64,000 nucleotides of DNA, from positions 41,840,066 through 41,904,065 of the forward strand of contig NC_080042.1 of assembly GCF_012489685.1 (NCBI RefSeq). The letters run 5' to 3'. Made by a program: the position numbers and the translations under genes. Origin of the DNA: Lotus japonicus. Its lineage: Eukaryota; Streptophyta; Magnoliopsida; Fabales; Fabaceae. The notes under the pieces are model-generated. The model did no database searches and was not told the origin of the DNA. It worked only from the letters and a program-made list of their open reading frames with translations. Of this stretch, positions 11,152-21,441 are shown piece by piece. Each line of letters starts with the position of its first letter. The stretch's first letter is position 1.

Positions 11152-11742
11152 TCCCACTCGGTGGCAATTAAAACACCTTGGTCCAGTCGCTGAGCACCTG
11201 CTAGCAAAATGCCCAATTTCCCCACATCTGTAACATGACACTTGTTTCTCTGCCCCTCTAGCTATGGCAGGAAACTTGCCCTTCATCTTGTTGTCAGATG
11301 GTCCCGCCTGAAACGTCTTACAGTTCACGGCCAGATGCCCTATCTGGTTGCAATTGAAACATCGAGGCCTTTGGCCCAGACATGCATTAGCATAGTGCCC
11401 GTTCTTTCCACACCTGAAACATGTTACCTCTGGGTGTGCTGATTGGCTTCTTGCCCCTGGAGTGGCAGTAGTCGAAGACTTAAAAGATCTTGGGGTAAAA
11501 CCCCTCCCCTTCGGATGCTGATATGGCCCCAACTGACGGTACTCCTGAGAACCTGACCTCACTGGTCCTCCAGTTCCAGCTCGGTCCAACCTACTTTGCT
11601 GATACTTGGACGCATCGATTAGCGGTTGAGGTCGTTCACGTGCCGCCTCCTCAGCGCGTCTGTAAGCGTCCTCAGCAGCCTGATTCATCAATGCCTCAAT
11701 CATGGTAGCTATTGCCTTCGCCATACGGTCAGGGCTTACCAT
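11152..11742 (-). pseudogene. Gag fragment of element A without capsid, cut by L2
   Basis: The ATG at 11742 matches the gag start of B in context. The N-terminal approximately 40 residues resemble B's gag, but the whole capsid core (about 180 residues in B) is absent, and the frame jumps straight to the AGTGGPVRSGS linker. CCHC knuckles follow: CFRCGKNGHYANAC, CFNCNQIGHLAVNC, CYRCGEIGHFASRC, and a fourth broken by L2 at 11151. B has only two knuckles, so the pair seems duplicated. Without capsid this Gag could bind nucleic acid but not assemble particles. Confidence 0.85.
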
Positions 11743-11937
11743 CCTATGTTTAGTCAAACAAACAGTTAGTACTCATCATAAGATAGCATCTAACATACTA
11801 TACAATATGATTAAGCAATAACTTCAATCAATTCTAAGCGACAAATCGCTTGAAGACAATCAATTTTTACTCTTTACAGAGTCACACAACCTAGCACAGA
11901 AGACCTATTCCCCAAAGACTCCCAAAAGACTCGACAA

Positions 11938-11949
11938 GCTCTGATACCA
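11938..11949 (-). promoter_or_regulatory. Primer-binding site of element A
   Basis: The minus strand reads TGGTATCAGAGC, complementary to the 3' end of initiator Met-tRNA, three bases inside the 5' LTR end at 11953. It is identical to the sites in B, C, D and the copia element. Confidence 0.9.
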
Positions 11950-12396
11950 CAATGTAACACCCCGATTTCGGTGGCGTCACTTTAGTAACCAAAGAAATAA
12001 CTTAAGCGGAAAAACGTGAATTATTTTTTTTCGATGATGTAAGTAAAGACAGAAAGAGATGAAACTCTAAAACGAAGATAACAGAACTAATATACAATAT
12101 GATTACAGCCCCCACTGTAAGTTGTAAACCACGTCACGAGTAAACCTCCAGTGACGGAAAGTAAAAGAGAGTAACGCCCGTAGGCAAAAGTACAAACCAA
12201 GGTAAAAATACTGTGTCCGCAACACTAAACCTCAAAATCTGAGAACAAGTTGGCCCAGCGGCCTAAGAAAAGACCCCCTAAATCCAACCAGCTCTCTGTG
12301 ATCTCCATAGGAAACCACACAAAAAGCTACCGGTAGGAAACTACCCTGTCCCCAAAACTGAAGCATGACGGTCAGAGCATCGACACTACTCCTACA

Positions 12397-12525
12397 CTAG
12401 TCCCATCTCGAGTAAGTCGCTCGGTGGCCAGCAGGGTCGACCACCCCTGAACCGTAGTCCTCCTGATCAAGCTTCTTCAACCTAGTTTCCCCTGAAGGGT
12501 GAACCATCGTGAACCGGTCCGCCAT
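12397..12525 (-). pseudogene. Truncated LTR-encoded ORF in L3
   Basis: Same 42-residue remnant as in the other LTR of A (328-456): it starts MADRF, passes the HRATYS motif, then stops. The C-terminal two thirds present in B and L2 are deleted. Confidence 0.7.
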
Positions 12526-13967
12526 ACTCAACTGACAATGGCGTAGTCCGCCCAAACACACACAGAAGACGCGAGGGTCAACTCCAAAGAATTATATAAA
12601 TAATAAAACCAGATATATAGGGTAATAATTATTTAGCCTCTCAGGCTTATACGTTTAGGGATAACATCCTAGGGTTGCATATATCACAATGAATATAAAG
12701 ATCATGATAACAATTAGCATGCCTCAAGTAGGATAAACAGGTACCAATCACACTCAGCAACTAAGTCAGCATGTATGTTGCATGAAATGCAATGCTGAGT
12801 AACAAAATGCATTCCGGAAGAAGGATGGACACCATCGAGTCAGCCCTAACACCGGCCAAAGTGGGACCATTCCGCTCGGGCGTCTCTTACACCACACAAA
12901 AGTAGTCAGATCAGCAGTGAACCCGTAGGTCTGCCATTCCGTCTGCTACTGAGGACCACCGTAGTGTCCTAAATATGGAAATCCGGGTCTTATGACCATT
13001 TTGGAATCCACCGAGGTCCGGTAATCCGCCGTGTATTAACCTCAAAATGAGTGCATGAATGCAAGTGATTAGCCAAACAACGTCTCCGACCTCACTCGAC
13101 ACGTCGTCACGTGTTCTAGCTAACTTATTGTCTCTAAAAAGCCTACCCTAAGGCAAATGTCGATTCTGCGACAAAATGAATTAATCAAAAAGAAGAAGAA
13201 TGTACTTTGGAACTCATGGTTCCCGGCTAAACTTTAGATAGCCAATCAATAAACTGCTCATCGAGCGAAAAGGTACCGAAGTACTTGGAAACTTATAGTC
13301 TCCGGCTAAACTTTAGATAGCCAAACATTAAACTGCTCATCGAGCGAAAGAGTGTAAGCATACTCGGAAACTTGTAAGTTTCCTCAAGACTTGGACTCGA
13401 CGACACTTCTCATATCTTCAAGACTAATATTCAGGCTCTAAGCTCTTATCTAAATGTTGTTATCATTGTTCAAGGGGTTTAGAGATTGATTAATGTCTTA
13501 TGAATTTCCTTTGAGAAAATAGATTTCGTTTAGTCTTATGATACTTCCTATGAGTTTCAGGGATCCCATAATCCCAATTAATTTCTGAGAAGGTCTCGAT
13601 CCATTAAAATATAACAAGGTCCGAACTTCGTTCGTCCTTTCAAACTCTCTCAAAATCTCATAAAAATTCGGCATGACTTGCCCGTAATCCTCACTCCTCA
13701 GAATCTCAGGTACAAGTGGAATAGCATAAATAAAACAGCTCAGTCAAAAGCATAAACAGCATATTCCAACACATCCTAAGTTAACCATGTAGCACATAGC
13801 ATGTGAATCATTTAGCACACAATATCATGGCATCAATTACTCAACAAGGTCGGCCGAAGCCTCAGAGAACAATTCAGACATTTAGCAATTAAGTGCATAA
13901 CACATAAATCAAGTCGAACTTGTCGACACCTAAAGCATTATCTAGTAATTCAGAGAGTAGCCCTCAC

Positions 13968-14045
13968 CTGTTGGTTTTCCAGCTCGCTCCTTGGTCTTTC
14001 CTTCACAATCTTCCTCCTCAAGTCCTCCGAATTCCTCAAACGAAC
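13968..14045 (-). other. Putative 78-bp leader exon in L3
   Basis: Bordered by a CTTTAAG acceptor-like site and an ACAG/GTGAGGG donor-like site on the minus strand. The length matches L2 and B exactly, and the one open frame encodes an acidic peptide starting SFEEFG. No ATG. Confidence 0.45.
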
Positions 14046-14846
14046 CTTAAAGCAATTTCACAGAAATCAATCACAATGAGTCAGAAACTCAGCAAACAAT
14101 AAGTCCTAGGGTCACACGGAACACTACAACTCCGTGGTACGACAATCTAGCGCGTTAAGACAAGTTTTCGAAAAAGTCGGATTTCCTCCCCCCTTGGTAT
14201 AGCTCTCGGCCACTTTCCTTAATTGGGAGGGTCGATTTTTCTTCGATCAAACTTGGTTCCTAGGTTAACATAAGCCGTAACTAAGACGGTTCTAAACTCG
14301 GAAAAATTTTCGGATCGAAAACTGATATAGGGGTAGTTTGGTCATTATTTTTAGCTCAAAATTTCAAAATTGGATTTTTGAAAAACAGATTGGATGGAGA
14401 CGTCCACAACGACGTTTATGACGACAAATCCTACTAGCACTAAGCCAAGTCGATAGATTAGAGCTTAAAGGTTGCGACTTTACCGAAAAATGGGTATTTA
14501 AGGTAGAAATTGATCCCGGCGGCATTTCGTCGACATTTGACAAAATCTAATCCGCAGAACACGCTCAGGAGCATGCAGGGAAGAAGTTTTGACACTGAAA
14601 TCAAGCTATTTGGACAATTTTACAAAAAGCTCCAAACTTTGAGCTCAGAAAAACATAGAAAAAGTCGACAGATCTGACGATCAGAAGTGAGATATAGTTT
14701 ACCTACCTCAAGGTCTTCGATTAGCGACGATCGGTGAAGAAAACGGGCAAGAAACGACGAAGATCCGGATTCTCTCTCTCTCTCTAGCTGCTCACGGTTT
14801 TGGGGGAGGGAATGGGTGCCTTTTTGCAAAAAATCAAATTTTCAAG

Positions 14847-14856
14847 CTATTTATAG
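14847..14856 (-). promoter_or_regulatory. TATA box of A's 5' LTR
   Basis: CTATAAATAG on the minus strand, followed by a GA/CT-rich leader without ATG and a CTTGAG/GTAGGT donor-like site near 14710. Confidence 0.6.
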
Positions 14857-15509
14857 GTTTTGGAAAAAGCGGAAAAAGGATTTTTTTGCGATTCCGATTT
14901 TTCCTGCGCGTTCCTCTGCGCATTCTAAGATAGGTTCTGGCGACAGAATTCCAGAACTCAAAACAGGATTCTTGGAATTAAACCAAAAGATCCAAAATCG
15001 GCATAAGTCGGTGTAAGTCGGATTATCCCGAAAAACTACTTTTTGCAGTGATCGTCGGATGAGAAAACTTCCTTCTGAAGAAAGATTAGGAATGATGAGA
15101 GAAATAGGAGAACGCGGGTGGAAAAAGTCTTCATCGTCTGTCGATCTTAGGTTTTCTCGAACTATCAGGGATTCCGTTTCGGCAAACTTCCGAGAATTGG
15201 AATTTGACGTTCGTACTTTCCAGGATTTCGCATCGAAATGGTTGTTTAAGGACGGAAAAGAGAAGTTCTAACATTTCTCTGAGGATTTTTTTTTTGGAAT
15301 TAGTTTCCATCGTGTCCTAAAGCGTAAATTAACTATTCACTAATACCTTTGACCTAGGATTAAGCGTATGTTAGTCGTGCTATAACTCTTTCGGTTTTTC
15401 GATAAATTCTTGGACTTTTCCTGAACCTTTTTCCTTCCCAAATTTATCTTAATCAAATAACTCTTTTATTTTATTCACTTATCCAAGGCGTTAAAACTTG
15501 GGCCTTACA

Positions 15510-16102
15510 GAGTCAAACCTCTTCTCTTACTTCTCTCTTAGATTCTGAACTCTTGTGTGTTCCAACGTCCTTTCAGAACCCAAAACACTTGAGAGTTCCA
15601 GTGCCATAAATTGTCTACACCAACTCTTTTGAGAAGAGATTTCTTGTAGAGCCAAACAATCTTGTTGATTGTAGGAGGAGTTCTGTACAATACTTGGAGA
15701 AGTCCGTGATAATACTAGGAGGAGTCCTGTACAATACTTGGAGAAGTCCGTGATAATACTAGGAGGAGTCCTGTACACTACTTGGAGAAGTCCGTGATAA
15801 TACTTGGAGAAGTCCTGTCTAATACTTGTATTGGAGAAGTCCTTGATACTTGCTAGTGAAAATCTTGGTGGTGGCCAAGTACTGGACGTAGCCCAATCGT
15901 TTAGGGTGAACCAGTATAAATTCCTGTGTGCTGATCGTTCTGCTTTATTTACTTACTTCCGCTGCACTAAACAGTTTTTGAAAAGTCACCAGAACAATTT
16001 TCTTAAGAACTTATCTTCTTTTCATAAACTAAAGTTTTAACAAGTAATTTTTAAGAACACAATTCAAACCCCCCCTTTCTTGTGTTACTTATTTACATAT
16101 CA
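15510..16102 (+). repeat. 3' part of the copia 5' LTR
   Basis: Aligns base for base with 25062-25654. It begins gagtc, the presumed target site of element A, and contains a 44-bp tandem repeat at about 15675-15806. It lacks the U3 region and TATA box seen in the 3' LTR at 24876. Confidence 0.93.
15675..15806 (+). repeat. 44-bp tandem repeat in the copia LTR
   Basis: Three copies of a unit containing ggaggagtcctgtacaatac and then cttggagaagtccgtgataa. The 3' LTR has the same array at about 25227-25358 with one or two substitutions. Confidence 0.8.
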
Positions 16103-16104
16103 AT

Positions 16105-16116
16105 TGGTATCAGAGC
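16105..16116 (+). promoter_or_regulatory. Primer-binding site of the copia element
   Basis: TGGTATCAGAGC, two bases after the LTR end, complementary to initiator Met-tRNA. Confidence 0.92.
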
Positions 16117-16161
16117 TTAGGCTCTAGAACTAACATCTTAACAGGTGTAGAGTAAAGATCC

Positions 16162-17925
16162 ATGGCAGAAGATCAAGCTATCGCTACGGGCTCATCCAAC
16201 AACAAGCCTCCTTTCTTTGATGGAACCGAATATCCCTACTGGAAGACGCACATGCAACTTTTCATAGAATCCTCAAGCTACAAGTTGTGGGATATCATTG
16301 AAAATGGCAACATCGTCTATAAAGATGACGCTGGTGAACCCATCAAGAAAGATCAGCTGACAGAAGCTCAACGCAAAGACTATCAACTCAATTCAAAGGC
16401 AAAACTATTTCTCTTATGTGCCTTAAGCAAAGCTCAGTTTGACAAAGTTGATGGACTCGCAACTGCCAAAGAAGTATGGGAAGCTCTAGGGCTTGCCTAT
16501 GAAGGTACAGCAAATGTACGTCAAGCCAAAGTAAGTTTACTAGTGGCTGAATATGAAACCTTCAAAATGAAGGAAAATGAAACCATTGATGAAATGTTCG
16601 CAAGATTTCAAACCATTATCAATGGTCTTCGAAATCTCGATCGCACATACGCACACATTGATCAAATCACAAAAATACTGAGGTGCCTTCCTAAAAGATG
16701 GAGACCCAAATTTACTGCTATCCAAGAAGCAAGAGATCTTAGCACACTAAAACTTGAAGATCTCCTGGGATCTCTGAAGGTTCATGAGATTGAACTTTCT
16801 CAAGATGAAAGCCTAAAGAAGCAGAAAAGCATCGCCTTCAAAGCTAACATCTCCAAAAACAGTCAGACGAAAGAAATGTCTGATGAAGAAGATTCCTCAG
16901 AAGAACTGTCCGATGATGAGCAAGCACTGTTCAACAGAAAGTTCAAAAAGATGTGGATCAAACAACAAAGAGGAAAAGGCCTGAAGAAGGACAACAAAAG
17001 AGAATCAAGTCAGAAAAAGAAATCCTTTCCACACAAAGGTGAAAGCACCTCAACTGCAGACAAAAGCAACATTACATGTTTCGAATGCAAAAAGCCAGGT
17101 CACATCAAACCAGACTGTCCTAGACTAGCTAAAAAGCCTGTCAGGAAACCATTCTACAAGAAGAAGAAAGCTCTAGTAACTGGCTGGGATGATTCTGAAA
17201 ACAACTCTGAAGATGACGAGGAAGAAGAAGATGAAGAATCTCTATTCGCTCTCATGGCTTCAGTAGATGGATCAGATGATGATGAAGATGATGAGGTAAG
17301 ATCTGAAAACCTTGAAGAAGAGTTTAATGAACTGCTTGAACATTCTTACACTTTATCTGAAAAATACAAGAACCTGAAGAAACAGTTTTCCAAGTTGCAA
17401 AAAGAACATGAGAAAGTTTTAAAAGAAAAAGATTCCATTATTCATGAAAATGAGTTTTTAAAGAAACAAGACTCCACAATGGAAGTATCTGCTTTAAAGA
17501 AAAGAATCAAAGTTTTGATCGATGATTTATCTACTTTCACAATAGGGCATGACAACTTAGTTAAACTATGTGGAAACAGTAGAGACTTATATGATAAAAG
17601 TGGTCTGGGTTTTGACAGCAGTGAACCGTCTAATGAAACTATGTCTGATATATCGTTTACTTCTTCTATTGATAGTGAATCTAAATTTGTTGTGAACTGT
17701 TCAATAGAAAGGGAAGGAAAGAAAATCTTCTATGAGAAGAAGATTCCTCCCAAGCGTGCAACTAACCCTATAGGACCCAAGAAAATCTGGGTACCTAAGA
17801 AATCAATAATTCCTGTTGCAGATTTACTTAACAGAACGAAGGAAACGCCAACAATGGTACCTGGACAGTGGATGCTCGCGTCATATGACGGGAGAAAAGT
17901 CTATGTTTCCAAAGATTCAAGTTAG
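16162..17925 (+). CDS. gag: Sirevirus Gag (587 aa)
   Basis: The ATG at 16162 follows the primer site by 45 bp. Residues 10-200 form the copia Gag core ([20 protein letters not shown] near the start). A CCHC zinc knuckle [14 protein letters not shown] starts at residue 306, flanked by lysine-rich linkers. Acidic stretches (about 350-385) and a Lys/Glu-rich, coiled-coil-like segment (about 395-450) follow. Gag packages the RNA into virus-like particles in the cytoplasm. The long C-terminal extension after the knuckle is typical of Sireviruses. The last 110 bp overlap pol in a different frame (pol is +1), so Pol would need frameshifting, or one indel has split a former single ORF; I cannot tell which. 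Confidence 0.9.
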   Translation: MAEDQAIATGSSNNKPPFFDGTEYPYWKTHMQLFIESSSYKLWDIIENGNIVYKDDAGEPIKKDQLTEAQRKDYQLNSKAKLFLLCALSKAQFDKVDGLATAKEVWEALGLAYEGTANVRQAKVSLLVAEYETFKMKENETIDEMFARFQTIINGLRNLDRTYAHIDQITKILRCLPKRWRPKFTAIQEARDLSTLKLEDLLGSLKVHEIELSQDESLKKQKSIAFKANISKNSQTKEMSDEEDSSEELSDDEQALFNRKFKKMWIKQQRGKGLKKDNKRESSQKKKSFPHKGESTSTADKSNITCFECKKPGHIKPDCPRLAKKPVRKPFYKKKKALVTGWDDSENNSEDDEEEEDEESLFALMASVDGSDDDEDDEVRSENLEEEFNELLEHSYTLSEKYKNLKKQFSKLQKEHEKVLKEKDSIIHENEFLKKQDSTMEVSALKKRIKVLIDDLSTFTIGHDNLVKLCGNSRDLYDKSGLGFDSSEPSNETMSDISFTSSIDSESKFVVNCSIEREGKKIFYEKKIPPKRATNPIGPKKIWVPKKSIIPVADLLNRTKETPTMVPGQWMLASYDGRKVYVSKDSS

Positions 17926-20900
17926 ATCTGATGGTGGATCTGTAACCTTTGGTGGAAATCAAAAAGGATTCATTGTTGGAGAAGGTACTGTTGGTAAGGA
18001 ACCTCTTCCAGTAATTAATAATGTCTTATTAGTTGAAGGGTTAAAACATAATCTACTTAGCATAAGTCAATTATGTGATAGTGGGTTCACTGTTTCCTTT
18101 AATAAAGTGAAGTGTAGTGCTACTGATTCCGATGACAAAATCATCTTTGAAGCTCAGAGACAAGGGAATCTATATAAGACGAACTTGGAAAACCTAGCAA
18201 ATCAAAATGTAACTTGTCTAGTATCATCAGAGGATAATACATGGCTTTGGCATAGGAAGCTAGGGCATGCATCCTTAAGGACCATTACTAAAATCATAAG
18301 TAATGACTTAGTACGTGGTTTGCCAAAACTATCTATTAAATCCGATGCTACATGTTCTGCATGTACTCAAAGCAAACAGCATCGTACCTCCTGTCGTGCT
18401 AAAAACTTTGTCAGTACTAGCAAACCTCTGGACCTCTTACATATGGATTTGTTTGGTCCCACTAGGGTAGCTAGTGTTTCTGGAAAAAGATTTTGTTTTG
18501 TCATTATCGATGACTACACAAGATTCTGTTGGGTCTACTTCCTAAGAAGCAAGGATGAAACATTCCAAGCATTCAAGATCTTCAGCAAAAGAGTTCAAAA
18601 TGAAAAGGGCTACTGCATCACAGCCATTCGCAGTGACAGAGGAGGAGAGTTTGTGAATGAAGATTTTGAAAAATTCTGTGCAGAAGAAGGTATCAGCCAT
18701 CAGTTCTCAGCTCCAAGGACACCACAGCAAAACGGTGTAGCTGAACGGAAGAACAGATCACTTCAAGAAATGGCAAGGACAATGCTCAGTGAAACTTCCC
18801 TACCAAAGTATTTCTGGGCTGAAGCTATTGAAACTGCATGCTACATTCAGAATAGAATATCTATGCGACCCATGTTGAAAAAGACTCCATATGAACTATG
18901 GAAAGATAGAAAGCCAACTGTATCGTACTTTCATCCATTTGGATGCAAGTGTTACATTCTCAACACCAAGGACAACATCGGAAAATTTGACAATAAGTAT
19001 GATCAAGGAATTCTCCTTGGATATTCTTCTCACTCCAAAGCCTATAGAGTTTACAACTCAAGAACAAAAGTTGTTGAAGAATCTATCAATGTCAAGTTCG
19101 ATGATAGTTCAATCAAGGTCGTTGATCGTTTAGAAAGAGATTTTCTCAATCTAGACCTATCAGATCATGATGAAGCAGATGACGACACAACAAGAGCTCA
19201 ACCATCAGAATCAGTTCATGAAGATCAATCTCCGTCACCTCCTGGTACTATTCCTGAACAGTCCGACCAAGTCATGACTTCAAGCGGAATCTCACTTCCA
19301 AAGGAGTGGAAGTACAGAAGTGATCATCCACCAGAGCAAATCATTGGAAGTGTATCAGAAAGAGTAAAGACCAGATCAGCATTCAGAGAAGAATCAAACA
19401 GCGCATTCATCTCAGAGATTGAACCAAGGAACGTTGAAGAGGCTCTACAAGATGAAGGATGGATTCTGGCTATGCAAGAAGAACTAAATCAATTTGAAAG
19501 AAGTCAAGTATGGACCCTAGTTCCAAGACCAACTGGAAAATCTATCATTGGTACTAAATGGGTCTTCAGAAACAAGATGGATGAAAATGGGAAAGTCACT
19601 AGAAACAAAGCGAGACTAGTAGCACAAGGTTACAACCAACAAGAAGGAATTGACTACACTGAAACGTTCGCACCAGTTGCAAGAATTGAAGCAATAAGGA
19701 TACTCCTAGCTTTTGCATGTCAACATTCCATCAAGCTATATCAAATGGATGTCAAAAGCGCCTTTCTGAACGGAGTAATTGAAGAGGAAGTCTATGTGAA
19801 GCAACCTCCAGGCTTTGAAGAACCATCCACTCCAGACTACGTGTACAGGTTGAAGAAAGCTCTGTACGGTTTAAAACAAGCCCCAAGGGCTTGGTATGAT
19901 CGTCTAAGCAACTTTCTCATGAAGAATGGTTTTTCAAGAGGAAAGATTGACAACACCTTCTTCAGGAAGCAATTGAAGGACGACTACATCCTTGTACAAT
20001 TGTATGTTGATGATATCATCTTCGGTGCAACTAGCGATAAACTGTGTAAAGAATTTTCTACTCTCATGCAAAGTGAATTTGAAATGAGTATGATGGGAGA
20101 ACTGAAATTCTTTCTGGGACTTCAAATCAAGCAAGAGAAAGACAAGATCTTCATACATCAGTCCAAGTACATAAAGGATATGCTCAAGAAATACAACATG
20201 CACAAGTCAAATGAGATGAGTACTCCTATGTATCCCAACACTGTTCTGGACAAAAGTGATGAAAGCTCACCAGTTGACCCAACATCGTACAGAGGGATGA
20301 TTGGTTCACTTCTTTATTTAACGTCCAGCAGACCAGACATAATGTTTAGTGTTTGTCTATGTGCAAGGTTTCAGGTAAACCCACAGCAATCTCATCTTAG
20401 TGTTGTTAAGCGAATCTTTAGATATTTAATTGGTACTGCTAATCTTGGTCTATTATATGAGAAAGGTGAAGATTTCAGGTTGAAAGGATTTTGTGATGCG
20501 GATTATGCTGGTGATCGAGTTGAACGGAAAAGCACTAGTGGAGGATGTCACTTTCTGGGAAACTGTTTAGTATCCTGGACAAGTAAACGTCAAAGCACTA
20601 TTTCCTTATCCACTGCTGAAGCTGAATATGTGGCAGCAAGTTCTTGTTGTACACAACTCCTATGGATAAAGCATCAACTTGAGGATTACAACATTCAAGA
20701 AAACAAGATACCTCTTTTATGTGATAACACAAGTGCCATCAATATTGCCAAGAATCCAGTTCAGCATTCAAGAACAAAGCACATTGAGATCAAACATCAT
20801 TTCATTAGAGACCTTGTGGCAAAGGGAAACATTGATATATCTCATATACACACAGAAGATCAACTTGCTGACATTCTCACGAAACCTCTTTTAGAAGGCA

Positions 20901-20947
20901 GATTCTCAGATCTAAGAACAAGGATAAATATGCACTCTGCTCAATAA
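17816..20947 (+). CDS. pol: Sirevirus Pol (1043 aa): protease, integrase, RT, RNase H
   Basis: Domains appear in copia order. Protease has [13 protein letters not shown] (catalytic D17). Integrase has the HRKLGHAS / CSAC zinc region, then D211 (HMDLFG), D274 (SDRGGEF) and E310 (GVAERKN) with the 35-residue spacing of D,D(35)E. RT starts near residue 545 ([12 protein letters not shown]) and has YVDD at 730-733. RNase H has FCDADYAGD and ends near the [13 protein letters not shown] motif. No internal stops occur and all catalytic residues are present, so the enzyme looks functional. The frame is open from 17816 (a TTG, not a real start); translation presumably comes from gag. Expression is doubtful because element A separates the promoter from the coding region. 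Confidence 0.93.
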   Translation: MQIYLTERRKRQQWYLDSGCSRHMTGEKSMFPKIQVRSDGGSVTFGGNQKGFIVGEGTVGKEPLPVINNVLLVEGLKHNLLSISQLCDSGFTVSFNKVKCSATDSDDKIIFEAQRQGNLYKTNLENLANQNVTCLVSSEDNTWLWHRKLGHASLRTITKIISNDLVRGLPKLSIKSDATCSACTQSKQHRTSCRAKNFVSTSKPLDLLHMDLFGPTRVASVSGKRFCFVIIDDYTRFCWVYFLRSKDETFQAFKIFSKRVQNEKGYCITAIRSDRGGEFVNEDFEKFCAEEGISHQFSAPRTPQQNGVAERKNRSLQEMARTMLSETSLPKYFWAEAIETACYIQNRISMRPMLKKTPYELWKDRKPTVSYFHPFGCKCYILNTKDNIGKFDNKYDQGILLGYSSHSKAYRVYNSRTKVVEESINVKFDDSSIKVVDRLERDFLNLDLSDHDEADDDTTRAQPSESVHEDQSPSPPGTIPEQSDQVMTSSGISLPKEWKYRSDHPPEQIIGSVSERVKTRSAFREESNSAFISEIEPRNVEEALQDEGWILAMQEELNQFERSQVWTLVPRPTGKSIIGTKWVFRNKMDENGKVTRNKARLVAQGYNQQEGIDYTETFAPVARIEAIRILLAFACQHSIKLYQMDVKSAFLNGVIEEEVYVKQPPGFEEPSTPDYVYRLKKALYGLKQAPRAWYDRLSNFLMKNGFSRGKIDNTFFRKQLKDDYILVQLYVDDIIFGATSDKLCKEFSTLMQSEFEMSMMGELKFFLGLQIKQEKDKIFIHQSKYIKDMLKKYNMHKSNEMSTPMYPNTVLDKSDESSPVDPTSYRGMIGSLLYLTSSRPDIMFSVCLCARFQVNPQQSHLSVVKRIFRYLIGTANLGLLYEKGEDFRLKGFCDADYAGDRVERKSTSGGCHFLGNCLVSWTSKRQSTISLSTAEAEYVAASSCCTQLLWIKHQLEDYNIQENKIPLLCDNTSAINIAKNPVQHSRTKHIEIKHHFIRDLVAKGNIDISHIHTEDQLADILTKPLLEGRFSDLRTRINMHSAQ

Positions 20948-21441
20948 AAGGTATGGAAACAAAGGTTTCTATTTTGCAGGTTTCGTTCTTCGAAGAACAT
21001 CCGCACTGTTCTGTCTCCTCACTGTTCAACTAGTAGATCAAATCGTTCAACAACTCTCCGTTCAATGAAGTTGCTCTCAGGAAATCTATATCGTTTGGTT
21101 AACAGCTGGCAAAGACATTGTTTAGTTCAATGCATCATTACTCTTGCACGTGCTACAACAGTGAACTTTGAAAGGTCTCATCACATTAAATGCGAAGCAG
21201 TTATCTCTCTTACTTTTAACGCGCATGGTCTCAACTGCTCAATTGTTTAATAGTTTCCCTCTCATGAAAAGAAAACCGCCATCTGCACACCACCCAAAAC
21301 TGCCATTCCTTATTCCAAATCAAATATATCCAAAAGATTTCCTTCTCTCTCTTTCACCTCACTTCATTTGACATTTACTCTCTCTCTCTCTTCCAAGTAA
21401 AGAAACCCTAAGCCTTCTCTGAAACTTCCTCTCATTCCCAA
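20948..21441 (+). promoter_or_regulatory. Pol-ORF3 intergenic leader
   Basis: This 494-bp gap has no ORF in frame with its neighbours. Its last 120 bp resemble a plant gene leader: a TATA-like aaatatatcc near 21322, a long CT-rich tract (21340-21395), and aaaccctaag just before the ORF3 ATG. It could be a subgenomic promoter or a splice-acceptor region for ORF3; both are inferences. Confidence 0.4.

Larger units (their letters stand above)
1..15509 (-). mobile_element. Element A: defective Ty3/gypsy chromovirus, minus strand, inserted in the copia 5' LTR
   Basis: Two nearly identical LTRs bracket this element: 1-3465, which lacks its first 115 bp off-window, and 11953-15509. In element orientation the order is 5' LTR, primer site, gag fragment, solo-LTR insertion, protease remnant, non-coding spacer, RNase H remnant, integrase-chromodomain, polypurine tract, 3' LTR. 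Capsid, most of protease, reverse transcriptase and the front of RNase H are missing, so A cannot be autonomous. By eye the two LTRs differ at only about eight substitutions plus small indels, so the insertion is young. Position 15510 continues with copia LTR sequence starting gagtc; the matching left TSD copy should lie just outside the window. Confidence 0.9.
11953..15509 (-). repeat. 5' LTR of element A (L3)
   Basis: A 3557-bp LTR, TGTAAC on the left and TTACA on the right, nearly identical to 1-3465. It holds the truncated LTR ORF (12397-12525), a putative 78-bp leader exon (13968-14045) and a TATA box (14847-14856), all on the minus strand. Its right border is where the copia 5' LTR resumes. 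Confidence 0.93.

Noticed and set aside
16105..16116. The repeated TGGTATCAGAGC as a possible tRNA gene or regulatory repeat
   Set aside because: It is only the 12-nt primer-binding complement of initiator Met-tRNA, placed right after each LTR.
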